Shown: positions 27,254 to 35,310 of the stretch, piece by piece | How the letters are laid out: the number at the start of each line of letters is the position of its first letter | Position numbering within the stretch: the stretch's first letter is position 1 | Source of the DNA: VRUE01 sp963796705 | GTDB lineage: Bacteria > Actinomycetota > Thermoleophilia > Solirubrobacterales > 70-9 | Assembly (NCBI GenBank): GCA_963796705.1 | Contig: CAWCMK010000008.1 | Location: 62,001-126,000, forward strand | Reading direction: 5' to 3' | Length of the DNA: 64,000 nt | Position numbers and translations under genes: made by a program | The notes under the pieces: model-generated | The model's database searches: none | The model's input: only the letters and a program-made list of their open reading frames with translations | Told to the model about the DNA's origin: nothing

Positions 27254-27673
27254 CTGAGAGGCGCCGTCCTCAGCGTCCTCATCAGGCGTTTGGTGTGGTG
27301 CTGAAAGATCACCTCTACACGGGCGACGTGCACCCTGAGCAGATAGGTGACAGTGAACGCCCCCACTGCCCGGCTGGGCTCCATGGGGCCGATTTTACGG
27401 TCTCGCCAATGACCGAAGGTTCGCAGGGTGAGGCGCTGCCGCGCGAACTGTTAGATCTCTGACCCTGCCAGAAGTGGTTGATCGCCAGGAGACCCGCCGC
27501 GAGGCTCCAGGGCTCAGAGTTCAGTCCCTATCCGTGGCGAGTTTCCGGTGCTGCAAAGGGATGCTGAGCTGACAGATCGGCCATCCGCCGGCATTACCGG
27601 CGGTCGATGAAGCCGATCTCCCGCTCAGTGGCTGCCTCGACCAAAGCTAGAGACACGTTTTCTCAGCGTCTCC
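27254..27673. other. 420-bp intergenic region with a structured segment
   Basis: It lies between divergent genes (26255–27253 minus, 27674–28564 plus). No convincing ORF was seen. Its second half contains the nested stems listed separately at 27564–27628; the first half shows nothing recognisable. Confidence 0.5.
27564..27628 (+). promoter_or_regulatory. Candidate structured RNA leader upstream of the GH114 gene
   Basis: Three perfect stems nest in register: CTGAGC/GCTCAG (27564–27569 with 27623–27628), AGATCGGC/GCCGATCT (27574–27581 with 27612–27619), and CCGCCGG/CCGGCGG (27585–27591 with 27597–27603). Small internal loops separate them. It ends 46 bp before the GH114 start. It does not match a riboswitch class I can name. 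Confidence 0.5.
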
Positions 27674-28564
27674 GTGGGTAGCCAGGAGCCGATGTCGCTT
27701 CGTTTCGCTCATCGGTTTCGCCCCCCGAATCGACCCATCATCCTCGCCACATCCACGACGCTGGCGGTCGTTGGGGCGACCCTGCTGGCGATCTCGCCCT
27801 CCTTCGCAGATGTCCAAGAGCCGCAGATCTGGCATCCCGCGCCCACCACGGCGCCCTGGCAGTGGCAGTTGCAGGGCAAGATCGACACCAGCATTCCGGC
27901 ATCGGTGTATGACGTTGACGGTTTCGAAACCCCGAAGAGCACCGTCGAAGAACTGCACCGGCTGGGCCGCAAGGTGATCTGCTATCTCGACGTGGGCAGT
28001 TGGGAGAGCTATCGCCCCGACGCGGAAGAATTCCCGCCTTCGGTACGCGGCAACGCATACGAAGGCTTCCCCGAAGAGCGCTGGCTCGACATCAGCCGCT
28101 ACCAGCTCTTCGCGAAGCCGCTCGAGCAGCGCTTCCAGATGTGCGCAAGAAAGGGCTTCGATGCGGTCGAGCCCGACAACCTCGCCGGTTGGGAAAACAA
28201 CACCGGCTTTGAAATCACCAGGGCCGATCAGCTGCGTTTCAACCGCTGGGTCGCCCGGCAGGTCCACCGGCGCGGGATGTCGGTGGCGCTGAAGAACGAC
28301 GGCCGGCAGGCGGGCAAGCTGGTCGAGGACTTCGACTTCGCGATCGTCGAGCAGTGCTTTCAGTACGAAGAATGCAACCTCTATCAGCCGTTCATCACGG
28401 CCGGCAAGGCGGTCTTTGAGGCCGAGTACGAACTGAGACGGAAGCAGTTCTGCGAAGCCGCGAGAGCGATCGAATTCAGCTCGATACGAAAGTCGGTCGA
28501 ACTTTTCGCGCGCCCCTGGAAGCCCTGCGAATCGAGGGACGCCCCCGCGGGGGTCGCCTACTGA
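27674..28564 (+). CDS. GH114-like endo-alpha-1,4-polygalactosaminidase family protein, secreted
   Basis: A 296-residue exported TIM-barrel protein. A signal segment (about 25–45, ending SPSFAD) is followed by the GH114-type pattern. This includes WQWQLQGKID and VYDVDGF near the first strand, CYLDVGSWESYRPD with the candidate acid Asp, WLDIS, FDAVEPDN with a second acid, and LKNDGRQAG. The family hydrolyses galactosamine-rich exopolysaccharide. The longest start is GTG 27674; ATG 27692 is an alternative, although the nearby AGGAG is only 3 nt from it. A structured leader precedes it. Confidence 0.8.
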   Translation: MGSQEPMSLRFAHRFRPPNRPIILATSTTLAVVGATLLAISPSFADVQEPQIWHPAPTTAPWQWQLQGKIDTSIPASVYDVDGFETPKSTVEELHRLGRKVICYLDVGSWESYRPDAEEFPPSVRGNAYEGFPEERWLDISRYQLFAKPLEQRFQMCARKGFDAVEPDNLAGWENNTGFEITRADQLRFNRWVARQVHRRGMSVALKNDGRQAGKLVEDFDFAIVEQCFQYEECNLYQPFITAGKAVFEAEYELRRKQFCEAARAIEFSSIRKSVELFARPWKPCESRDAPAGVAY

Positions 28565-28653
28565 GATCTCTCAAGTGATGGTCGCTGGGCGCGCGCACTC
28601 GCGCCATGGACGTGCCAGCCAACGGCAAGCCTAGAGCCGAGACTCCCGGTCAA

Positions 28654-28675
28654 GGAGAGGGCCTCGACCCTCTCC
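28654..28675 (+). terminator. Hairpin between the GH114 and cyclophilin genes
   Basis: Perfect 8-bp arms GGAGAGGG/CCCTCTCC with a 6-nt loop, about 90 bp after the GH114 stop. No T-run follows, so it is a weak terminator candidate or a leader structure. Confidence 0.4.
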
Positions 28676-28729
28676 GGGCCCCGTCATCAGACCCCCTGGG
28701 TATCGCGGTTCCTTTAGGCTTCGCGCCCG

Positions 28730-29401
28730 ATGAAGGAGGGGATCGACCAGCGCTGGATCATCTTCGCCGTCTTCGCGGTGATCTGCGGCGGGATCGTCGC
28801 CGCGATCCTGATCTCCCGTGGGGGCGGCTCCTCCTCGCCGAGCTCCTCGGCGAGCGGCTGCAAGGAAGTTGAAACACCGCCCGCCAAGCACGTCAGCTTC
28901 AAGGCCCCCAAACAGGTTCTCGCCAAGGGCCAGCCGGCGAGCGCCGTGGTCAAGACCAGCTGTGGGACCTTTGAGATCGCCCTCGCGACCAAGGAAGCGC
29001 CGAAGACCGCCAACTCCTTCGCCTTCCTCGCCGAGCAGGGCTTCTACAACAACCTCGACTTCCACCGGATCGTGCCCGAATTCGTGATCCAGGGAGGCGA
29101 TCCGCTCGGCACCGGGACCGGCGGCCCCGGCTACAGCGTCGTCGAGAAGCCGCCCAAGAACCTCACCTACACGCGCGGCGTCGTCGCGATGGCAAAGAGC
29201 GGTTCCGCCCCCGCCGGGAGCTCGGGCAGCCAGTTCTTCGTCGTCACCGGAGCAAACGTCGGCCTGCCGCCCGAATACGCGCTGGTCGGCCGCGTCAGCA
29301 AGGGCATCAACGTGGTCCAGCGGATCGGCCAGCTCGGGACCCCCGAAGAAAAACCCAAACAGCCGGTGCTGATCGAAAAGCTGACGATCGAAGCCGGCTA
29401 G
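28730..29401 (+). CDS. Membrane-anchored cyclophilin-type peptidyl-prolyl isomerase
   Basis: A 223-residue protein. One N-terminal TM helix (about 9–29) is followed by a Gly/Ser linker and a cyclophilin domain (about 70–220). Typical motifs: FHRIVPEFVIQGGDP, GPGYSVVEKPP, RGVVAMAK, SQFFVV. It should accelerate proline isomerisation in exported proteins outside the membrane. Glu codons are mostly GAA (9 of 13 by eye). The next gene is 40 bp downstream, across a GC-rich palindrome. Confidence 0.9.
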   Translation: MKEGIDQRWIIFAVFAVICGGIVAAILISRGGGSSSPSSSASGCKEVETPPAKHVSFKAPKQVLAKGQPASAVVKTSCGTFEIALATKEAPKTANSFAFLAEQGFYNNLDFHRIVPEFVIQGGDPLGTGTGGPGYSVVEKPPKNLTYTRGVVAMAKSGSAPAGSSGSQFFVVTGANVGLPPEYALVGRVSKGINVVQRIGQLGTPEEKPKQPVLIEKLTIEAG

Positions 29402-29441
29402 TGGCGGCGGCGCCGCCGCCGCGATCATCTAGGGTTTGGCG

Positions 29442-29942
29442 ATGGCCAAGCTCGGCGTAGGCGATCGGGCACCGGATTTCGCCCTGGCGGGCACCGGCGA
29501 GAAGACCTACCGGCTCGCCGATTATCGCGGCCGCAACCTGGTTTTGGCCTTCTATCCGGGCGACGCGACGACGGTCTGCACGAAGCAGTTCTGCTCCTAC
29601 CGCGACAACGCCGAGCGCCTTGACGCGCTTGACGCCGAGGTGCTGGGCATCTCACCGCAGTCCGTCGACTCCCACGAGCATTGGGCAAAAGAGCAGGAAC
29701 TGAACGTGCCGCTTCTGGCCGACGAGGACCTGGCGGTCAGCAAGGCCTACGGGGTGACCGGCTGGCTGGGGCCGCTGGCGCGCCTCACCGAGCTGGGGGA
29801 GACGCCCGGCGGGCGCTACGTGCAGCGGGCGATCTTCGTGATCGACGGCGAGGGCGTGATCCGCCACCGCCACGTATCGCGGACCGGTTCGAGCTACCAG
29901 TCGGTCGAGGACATCGAACGGGCGCTGGCCTCGGTCAGCTGA
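29442..29942 (+). CDS. Peroxiredoxin, BCP/PrxQ-like
   Basis: A 166-residue thioredoxin-fold peroxidase that reduces peroxides. The start MAKLGVGDRAPDF matches the family. The peroxidatic Cys is C46 and the resolving Cys C51, in TTVCTKQFCSYRD, the Cys-x4-Cys spacing of the BCP group. R127-type residues follow in GGRYVQRAIFVID. ATG 29442 is preferred to the TTG two codons upstream. The stop TGA overlaps the ATG of the hydrolase gene, so the two are coupled. Confidence 0.88.
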   Translation: MAKLGVGDRAPDFALAGTGEKTYRLADYRGRNLVLAFYPGDATTVCTKQFCSYRDNAERLDALDAEVLGISPQSVDSHEHWAKEQELNVPLLADEDLAVSKAYGVTGWLGPLARLTELGETPGGRYVQRAIFVIDGEGVIRHRHVSRTGSSYQSVEDIERALASVS

Positions 29943-30790
29943 TGCCGGCGCCGCCGGCCCCGTTTCTGATCGCCGGCGAGCCCGGCCTGCGCGGCGAGGC
30001 GGCGGGGCGGGGCCCGGTGATCGTGCTCTGCCACGGGATCACCGCGACGCGGCGCCAGGTGCTGCACGGCTCGCGGGCGCTGGAGCGCGCCGGGCACGAG
30101 CTGATCGCCTATGACGCCCGCGGCCACGGCGCCTCTGACCCGGCCCCGGCGGGCGCGGGTTATGGATACCCGGAGCTCCTCGCAGATCTCGAGCGGGTGA
30201 TCGCGGCGCGGGCGGGGGAGGGGCGCCAGGCCCTCGCCGGGCACTCGATGGGCGCCCACACGGCGCTCGCCTACGCGCTCGCACATCCCGAGCGACTCGG
30301 CGCTCTGGTGCTGATCGGCCCGGTCTATGGGGGCGAGGAGATCGGCGCGGGGGCGCGGGCCTACTGGGAGGGGCTCGCCGAGGCGCTTGAGCGCGGCGGG
30401 GTCGATGGCTTTGTCGATTACGTCGAGCGGGCGCTGCCCGCCGATTCGGCCTGGCGGGACTCGGTGAGGCGCTTCACGCGGGAGCGGATGCTCGCCCACC
30501 GCCACCTCGACGCGGTGGCGGCCGCCCTGCGCCAGACGCCCTTCTCGCGTCCCTTCGGATCGCTTGCCGAGCTTGAGGGGCTGCGGGTGCCGACCCTGGT
30601 CATCGCCAGTCGCGATCAGGCCGACCCCGGGCATCCGCGGGCGATCGCCGAGGCATACGCGGAGCGAATCCCCTCCGCCCGGCTCCTGATCGAGGCCGAG
30701 GGCGACTCGCCGCTGGCCTGGCAGGGAGGCAGGCTCTCGCGCGAGATCGCCGCCTTCCTGGCAGCCGAGCAGCAAGAAGCGCAAGAATGA
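29942..30790 (+). CDS. Alpha/beta hydrolase
   Basis: A 282-residue alpha/beta-hydrolase. It has the oxyanion segment LCHGITATRR, YDARGHGAS, and a nucleophile elbow GHSMG with S102; an acid is plausible in VIASRDQADPGH. The usual C-terminal catalytic His position reads EAEGDSPLAW, with Asp where GHSP-type sequences have His. The nearest His upstream is in DPGH, so the catalytic triad is uncertain. It starts one base inside the peroxiredoxin stop (TGATG) and runs into a PRC-barrel gene, suggesting a redox/stress operon. Confidence 0.82.
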   Translation: MPAPPAPFLIAGEPGLRGEAAGRGPVIVLCHGITATRRQVLHGSRALERAGHELIAYDARGHGASDPAPAGAGYGYPELLADLERVIAARAGEGRQALAGHSMGAHTALAYALAHPERLGALVLIGPVYGGEEIGAGARAYWEGLAEALERGGVDGFVDYVERALPADSAWRDSVRRFTRERMLAHRHLDAVAAALRQTPFSRPFGSLAELEGLRVPTLVIASRDQADPGHPRAIAEAYAERIPSARLLIEAEGDSPLAWQGGRLSREIAAFLAAEQQEAQE

Positions 30791-30794
30791 GGCC

Positions 30795-31154
30795 ATGAGC
30801 GAGCAGGGGGGAAGGGCGCCGATCGATGACGGCGAGGCGATCCACTACCTGGCGGTGAGCCCGGGGACGCCGGTCTACAGCGCCGACGGGGTCGAAGTCG
30901 GGGTCGTCCGCGAGATCCTCGACAACGCCCGCGAGCACATCTTCGACGGAGTCGTCTTTGCCTCCGGGCGGACGCTGCGCTTCGCCGACGCGCCGGAGGT
31001 CGCGCGCACCGCCGAGCGCGGCGTCACCCTGACCCTGAGCGCCGAGGAGGCCGCGCAGCTCGAGCCGCCTCCGGGATATCGCACCCACCTGCCGGTACCC
31101 GAGCTGGGCGGCGCCGGGTTCCTGGGACGGCTCTTCGGCCGACGCCAGGGCTGA
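30795..31154 (+). CDS. PRC-barrel-like small protein
   Basis: A 119-residue cytoplasmic protein. The first 80 residues (GTPVYSADGVEVGVVREIL…FDGVVFASGRTLRFADAPEV) look like a PRC-barrel fold, usually an adaptor in RNA processing or membrane complexes. A Pro-rich tail ends with GFLGRLFGRRQG. Its stop overlaps the ATG of the VKOR gene (TGATG). The precise role is unknown. Confidence 0.7.
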   Translation: MSEQGGRAPIDDGEAIHYLAVSPGTPVYSADGVEVGVVREILDNAREHIFDGVVFASGRTLRFADAPEVARTAERGVTLTLSAEEAAQLEPPPGYRTHLPVPELGGAGFLGRLFGRRQG

Positions 31155-31600
31155 TGGAAGGCACGGCCGGGAGAGTGCTGGGCGAGGGAACGCTGCGCGG
31201 AATCGCGACCTTTCTGGCGACCCTGGGGGTGGCGATCGCCACCTACATCGTGATCGCCGACTCGGGGGGCGGCAGCCCGGTCTGTCTCAGCGGCGGCAGC
31301 GGCTGTCAGACGGTCGCCAGCTCCTCCTACTCGCACATCCTCGGCGTCAACGTCGCGGTCTTCGGGATCTTCGCCTACCTGATCCTGCTGGGCTCGGCGC
31401 TGACGCGCGGCGACATCTCCCGGATGGTCGGCTTCGCCGTCTCGCTCGGCGGCTTTGGCTTCAGCCTCTACCTGACCTATCTGGAGCTCTTCAGGATCGA
31501 AGCGATCTGCGAGTGGTGCGTGGGCAGTGCGATCACGATGACGCTTCTCTTCGCGATCAACTCCCTGCGCATGCTCGGGTATGTTGGGAAGCCAGCATGA
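31154..31600 (+). CDS. Vitamin K epoxide reductase (VKOR) family membrane oxidoreductase
   Basis: A 148-residue, four-helix membrane enzyme that reoxidises a DsbA-like partner and passes electrons to quinone, as DsbB does. The loop cysteines are C44 and C51, and the active-site pair is C119-x-x-C122 (CEWC) at the start of the last helix. It overlaps the next gene, a DsbA-like thioredoxin, by ATGA, and this partner arrangement supports the function. Confidence 0.9.
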   Translation: MEGTAGRVLGEGTLRGIATFLATLGVAIATYIVIADSGGGSPVCLSGGSGCQTVASSSYSHILGVNVAVFGIFAYLILLGSALTRGDISRMVGFAVSLGGFGFSLYLTYLELFRIEAICEWCVGSAITMTLLFAINSLRMLGYVGKPA

Positions 31601-32361
31601 GCGGCAAGACGGAGCGTGAAAGACGGCGTGAGGAACGCCTGGCGGCCGAGGCCGACGCGGAGCAGCGCGGCCGTCGCCGCAGGCTGCTGCAGATCGCCAG
31701 CGCGGCGGTGTTTGTGACGCTCGCCGCGGTCCTGGTGCTGATCGTCGTTGAGTCCAACAGCTCAAGCGGCGGCAACGCCAGCAACATCAAGGAAGTCGAA
31801 GCGGTCGACGAACTGCTCTCGGGGCTCCCGCAGCACGGTTTGTTGCTCGGCGATCCCTCGGCAAAGGCGAAGTTGGTCGAGTTCGGCGATCTCAAGTGCC
31901 CGATCTGCAAGGAGTTCTCCGAACAGGTGATCCCCGGGGTGATCGAATCGAAGATCCGCAGCGGCGCCGCGCGGCTCGAATTCCGCAACTTCACGATCAT
32001 CGACGAACAGTCCAAACCGGCGGGCGCGGCCGCGATTGCCGCCGGCGAACAGGGCCGCGGCTGGCAGTTCATCGAGCTCTTCTACCGCAACCAGGGTGAT
32101 GAGACGCTGCCCTACGTGACCAATGAATTCCTCACCGCGATCGCCAAGGGCGCCGGCGTGCACGACATCGCCCGCTGGAACCGCGAACGCCGCAGCGCCC
32201 GGATCCGCCGCCAGGTCTCCCAGACGACCAAGGAAGCCAATTCGCTGGGCTTTGAAGGGACGCCTTCCTTTGCGGTCGAGGGCCCGGGCATCCAGGGCCT
32301 GAAGGCGCTGGGCACCGTCGAAGGCTCCGAACTCGAAGCAGCGATCGAAGAAGCTTCCTGA
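31597..32361 (+). CDS. Membrane-anchored DsbA-like thiol oxidoreductase
   Basis: A 254-residue protein. A charged N-terminus and one TM helix (about 31–52) are followed by an exported DsbA-type thioredoxin domain. The active site is C101-P-I-C104, and GTPSFAVEG near the end carries the cis-Pro. It introduces disulfides into exported proteins and is recharged by the VKOR encoded just upstream. The ATG at 31597 overlaps the VKOR stop. The exported part uses mostly GAA for Glu. Confidence 0.9.
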   Translation: MSGKTERERRREERLAAEADAEQRGRRRRLLQIASAAVFVTLAAVLVLIVVESNSSSGGNASNIKEVEAVDELLSGLPQHGLLLGDPSAKAKLVEFGDLKCPICKEFSEQVIPGVIESKIRSGAARLEFRNFTIIDEQSKPAGAAAIAAGEQGRGWQFIELFYRNQGDETLPYVTNEFLTAIAKGAGVHDIARWNRERRSARIRRQVSQTTKEANSLGFEGTPSFAVEGPGIQGLKALGTVEGSELEAAIEEAS

Positions 32362-32381
32362 GCGGCTCTGAGGCGGGGGGC

Positions 32382-32402
32382 CTCGGCCGGTTTCCGGCCG
32401 AG
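32382..32402 (+). terminator. Terminator-like hairpin after the DsbA gene
   Basis: Perfect 9-bp arms CTCGGCCGG and CCGGCCGAG with a TTT loop, 20 bp after the stop. Only a weak T-stretch follows. Confidence 0.55.
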
Positions 32403-32499
32403 TTCACATAACCACCATTATCGTGCATTGGGCGGTGGTGTCTCAGTTTGAAAAAATTTCAGACTTGAGGCGATCCGGAATCGATGCCAGCTATTCAGC

Positions 32500-32613
32500 A
32501 TGGGTGTCGTACTTTTCATCGTCGGCTTCTTGCTCTTTGTCGGGCTGGTCTGCTGGCTAGCTCGCGGAAAGCCGAATGACCGCAACTCCAGTCGCTGGAG
32601 CGGCAGAGCATGA
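32500..32613 (+). CDS. Small single-TM protein
   Basis: A 37-residue ORF: a hydrophobic helix at about residues 3–20 (GVVLFIVGFLLFVGLVCW), then a short basic tail. A good terminator follows at 32729. No family recognised. It may be a genuine small membrane protein; coding status is uncertain because of its size. Confidence 0.4.
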   Translation: MGVVLFIVGFLLFVGLVCWLARGKPNDRNSSRWSGRA

Positions 32614-32728
32614 GCAAGCAGCCCGCTAGCCCGCTAGCAACGTCGGTTGGGCAGCTCTCGCGCTGATCGCCATTAGTCCCGTTGGCAACCTCTGCCGCTA
32701 TCGCTACGGGAGATCCCTCGGTCGCTAG

Positions 32729-32748
32729 CGGCCCCTACGGGGCCGTTT
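32729..32748 (+). terminator. Rho-independent terminator
   Basis: CGGCCCC, loop TAC, GGGGCCG, then TTT. It lies between the small membrane ORF and the end of the toxin gene on the other strand. Confidence 0.6.
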
Positions 32749-32778
32749 CGCGTTGGTCAGTGACCTTGGCCTGGAGAA

Positions 32779-33093
32779 TTAGGGGTCGTTGAAAATGGAG
32801 TGCGAGCCCACGCGTCGCCATCTAATTGCTGGCTCGCCATCTATCTCGATCCATTCAAAGGTCGCCCGTCCGTCTGGGTCGGTGAAGCTCCAGGTCATCT
32901 CCCAAACGCCTGGTGCGCCCTTCACATCCTTGACCCGAAGCCTGGACGGCCATTCGGACCCCGGCGCTTGGACAATCCGTTTAGCCGCAGGAATGAAGTC
33001 CTCGCGGACCGTGCGCTTGAATTCGTCAAGTTCGCCGCCCTTCGATAGGCGTCGACAATCCCGCTTACAGCTTGCGGTTCGCTCGAACTTCAC
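32779..33093 (-). CDS. Putative RelE-like toxin of a type II TA pair
   Basis: A 104-residue basic protein. The pattern RLRVKDVKGAPGVWEMTWSF…IRWRRVGSHSIF resembles RelE/ParE-superfamily toxins, with late strands carrying Arg and His. GTG start at 33093 overlaps the upstream AbrB-like antitoxin stop by 4 bp, as in coupled TA operons. The toxin call rests on fold pattern and gene arrangement; no catalytic residue can be fixed. The target would be mRNA or the ribosome if RelE-like. Confidence 0.6.
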   Translation of the reverse strand: MKFERTASCKRDCRRLSKGGELDEFKRTVREDFIPAAKRIVQAPGSEWPSRLRVKDVKGAPGVWEMTWSFTDPDGRATFEWIEIDGEPAIRWRRVGSHSIFNDP

Positions 33094-33380
33094 TCGCAGT
33101 CGTCAAGACTCGCGAGAAAGTCCTCCGCGCTCTCAAATCGCTCCACCCGGCCTGCGGCTATGTCGTCCTCGGCCTCGCGCTCCATCTTCTGCCAGCGATC
33201 CGTCCAAAACCATCGCTGATCTGCTGGAATTGCACTTTGAGGGCGCAACTCAATAACGCCGTCTGGGCGCTCTGAAACGGCGACCTGGGCGCCAGCCTCA
33301 TCAAGATGATGGCGTCTGCGAAGGTCAATTGGGAGGCTGATAACGCCTCGTCGCTGAACTGTTAGAAAACGGGCCTCCAT
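33090..33380 (-). CDS. AbrB/MazE-like antitoxin
   Basis: A 96-residue protein from the ATG at 33380 (an upstream in-frame ATG lies at 33437). The N-terminal swapped-hairpin domain ARFLTVQRRGVISLPIDLRRRHHL fits the SpoVT/AbrB DNA-binding fold. The acidic C-terminal helix with FESAEDFLASLDD is typical of the part that neutralises the toxin. GAGAGG upstream supports the 33380 start. It likely autorepresses the operon. Confidence 0.65.
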   Translation of the reverse strand: MEARFLTVQRRGVISLPIDLRRRHHLDEAGAQVAVSERPDGVIELRPQSAIPADQRWFWTDRWQKMEREAEDDIAAGRVERFESAEDFLASLDDCE

Positions 33381-33515
33381 GCCAAGCCTCTCGTTTGGAT
33401 AGACCCTACGACAGACAGAGTATCCGTATTTCGGCATTTCTGCAAGGCAGCTTTACAGCGATTGCGGCGCCCGATTTCAAACTGACCCACGCCCAATGGG
33501 TGGTGTCTGAGCTTG

Positions 33516-33548
33516 GGCGGCGGGGGTCTCAGTTTTGAATTTTCTACA
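33516..33548 (+). repeat. Third copy of the inverted-repeat motif
   Basis: GGCGGCGGGGGTCTCAG then TTTTGAATTTTC resembles the left arm at 32431–32460. It sits just upstream of the small membrane ORF at 33558. Confidence 0.4.
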
Positions 33549-33557
33549 GTTCGGGCC

Positions 33558-33725
33558 ATGCGCCCCGCGAAAGTCCTGTTGATTGGATGGCCGGCCCTGA
33601 TCGTGGCCGTGTTGATCGCGGGTATCTTGTCCGCAGCTGTCGGCTTGTGGGCAGCAATCGTGTGGGCGGTTGCGCTGGTCACCGCTCTCGGCGTGCTGAT
33701 TAGGCGACGGGCAAGTCGCGCCTAA
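33558..33725 (+). CDS. Small two-TM membrane protein
   Basis: A 55-residue protein from ATG 33558: two hydrophobic helices (about 5–25 and 28–46) and a basic C-terminus RRRASRA, giving a helical hairpin with the tail inside. No family recognised. It follows an AT-rich repeat motif, which may serve as its promoter. Confidence 0.5.
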   Translation: MRPAKVLLIGWPALIVAVLIAGILSAAVGLWAAIVWAVALVTALGVLIRRRASRA

Positions 33726-33828
33726 TCCAGTAGCGCCGCTATTTCCCTGCGGATCGGCCTCGGCACGGAATTCTAAAATTTCTCTAAAGGCGGGTGGGCG
33801 CAGAAGCACCGTCTGGGAATATCGACGC

Positions 33829-35310
33829 GTGTCTCGGATAAGGAAGCGGTTCTCGTTCATCGTCATCTCGCTTGGGCTGCTCGCCTCGTTGGGCTTCGCG
33901 GCCTCGGCCTCGGCCGACCTTCTCGCCTACAGCTGCGTCACCCCCGTCTCCTACGACGTCTGCACCGTAGATCCGGACAACACAGCCGACCACAAGGACC
34001 TGACTGAAACCGACTACAACGAGCTTCAGCCGACCTGGTCGCCCGACGGCAAGCTGATCTCCTTCATCGGCGACTACCCAGGGAAAAACGGCCTCTACGT
34101 CACCGACCCGGCAGCGCCCGGGGAAGGGACCGAGGTGCTCGAAGGCGGCGGCGGCTACGCGGCCTGGTCACCAGACGGCGCCTGGATCGCGGCGGAAGAG
34201 TACGAATCGAAAACGAACATGCAGTACGGCGTCGTCTTTCCATCCAACGGCACCGGAACGCCGCATAGGGTCGGTCTCGAAAACGTCTCCGAGGTCCACC
34301 CAGCCTGGTCCGCCGACAGCAAGACGATCGCCTTCACGCACGCCAATACCGTCTACACCGCGCCCGCCGATGGCAGCGGCGAAGCCAAGGTTCTGAAAGG
34401 TGGAATCGGGAATCAGCTCGCCTGGTCCCCGGACGGTGCCTGGATCGCGGCGATCAGCGCCACCGACGATGTGGTTCGGGCGATCGCCGCCGACGGCTCG
34501 GGCGCCGTTTTCGAACTTTCTGACCATGCGGAGCTTGGTTCGACCATCGCCTGGTCGCCGGACTCCAAACACGTCGCCTACGTCAACGACAGCGACAAGG
34601 TCTGGGTGGCCCCGATCAACTCCGCTGAAGGTCCCGGGTTTGAAATCCCAATGCCCGCCGGCACGATCGTCCCGCACGAACCGGTCTTCTCCCCAGATGG
34701 AACCCGGATCGCCTTCTCCGCCGGCACGAACAAACCGGGCGAAGAATCCGATCAGATCTATGTCGGAGCTTCGAATGGCACCCAGGAAGCGCGGCAGATC
34801 ACCCAGACCACGACCGGAAACTTCGAACCGGACTGGCGACCGGAACCGGGCGCGTTCAAGCCGCCCCCGCCGCCGACGGAAACCGGTGGTGAACAGCACA
34901 AGAGTGGCGGCGAAAGGCGCCAGCCGCCGACGATCAAATTCGCCAGCTACCACCATCCGTTGGTCATCGGCGAAGGCCTCACGGGGGTCTACGTCGACTG
35001 TTCGCTCGGCTCGACGAACGCGGCATGCCAATTCCATGGCGAAGGCAGCACCGGGGCTTCGCCGATCGGGGTCAAGCCGCGTCTCTACGTCCGTTCTAAG
35101 CCCAAGCGGATGGTCGTCCTCAAAGGCTCGGTCAAGGTGCCGAACGGCAAGAAAAAGGAATTGCCGCTGAAGTTGACCCCCGCCGGTCGCACGCTGTTGA
35201 AGAGGGACAAGACGCTGAAGGTTGACCTGACCATCACCCAGAGCGCGGCCGGCTTTGAAACCGTGAAGACGAGCAAGACGATCAAGATCAAGGCGCCGCA
35301 CAAGCACTGA
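33829..35310 (+). CDS. Secreted TolB-like (PD40/WD40-like) beta-propeller protein
   Basis: A 493-residue exported protein. A signal peptide (about 1–30, ASASAD) is followed by repeats with the PD40 core LQPTWSPDGKLISF, YAAWSPDGAWIAAE, LAWSPDGAWIAA, IAWSPDSKHVAYV and VFSPDGTRIAF: a six-bladed TolB-like propeller to about residue 340. A Pro-rich linker and a C-terminal beta domain with a Lys-rich end follow. Its role outside the cell is unknown; there are no Tol/Pal neighbours. GTG start at 33829. Confidence 0.82.
   Translation: MSRIRKRFSFIVISLGLLASLGFAASASADLLAYSCVTPVSYDVCTVDPDNTADHKDLTETDYNELQPTWSPDGKLISFIGDYPGKNGLYVTDPAAPGEGTEVLEGGGGYAAWSPDGAWIAAEEYESKTNMQYGVVFPSNGTGTPHRVGLENVSEVHPAWSADSKTIAFTHANTVYTAPADGSGEAKVLKGGIGNQLAWSPDGAWIAAISATDDVVRAIAADGSGAVFELSDHAELGSTIAWSPDSKHVAYVNDSDKVWVAPINSAEGPGFEIPMPAGTIVPHEPVFSPDGTRIAFSAGTNKPGEESDQIYVGASNGTQEARQITQTTTGNFEPDWRPEPGAFKPPPPPTETGGEQHKSGGERRQPPTIKFASYHHPLVIGEGLTGVYVDCSLGSTNAACQFHGEGSTGASPIGVKPRLYVRSKPKRMVVLKGSVKVPNGKKKELPLKLTPAGRTLLKRDKTLKVDLTITQSAAGFETVKTSKTIKIKAPHKH

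Larger units (their letters stand above)
32427..33497. mobile_element. Candidate small element: TA module flanked by inverted repeats
   Basis: The left arm (32427–32453) starts ATTGGGCG and ends CAGTTTGAAA. The right arm (33474–33497), read on the other strand, has the same start and end and matches throughout, with only about four bases missing in the middle. Between them lie a 37-codon membrane ORF, a terminator, and a toxin–antitoxin pair. No transposase is present and no target duplication was identified. A related third copy lies at about 33516–33545. Confidence 0.4.

Noticed and set aside
27620..27635. GCCACTG on the minus strand, like part of a cobalamin riboswitch
   Set aside because: The remaining conserved boxes of that class are absent on either strand.
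29403..29420. GC-only palindrome between the cyclophilin and peroxiredoxin genes as a terminator
   Set aside because: It has no loop or T-run and consists of simple GCC/GGC repeats; it may form but need not terminate transcription.
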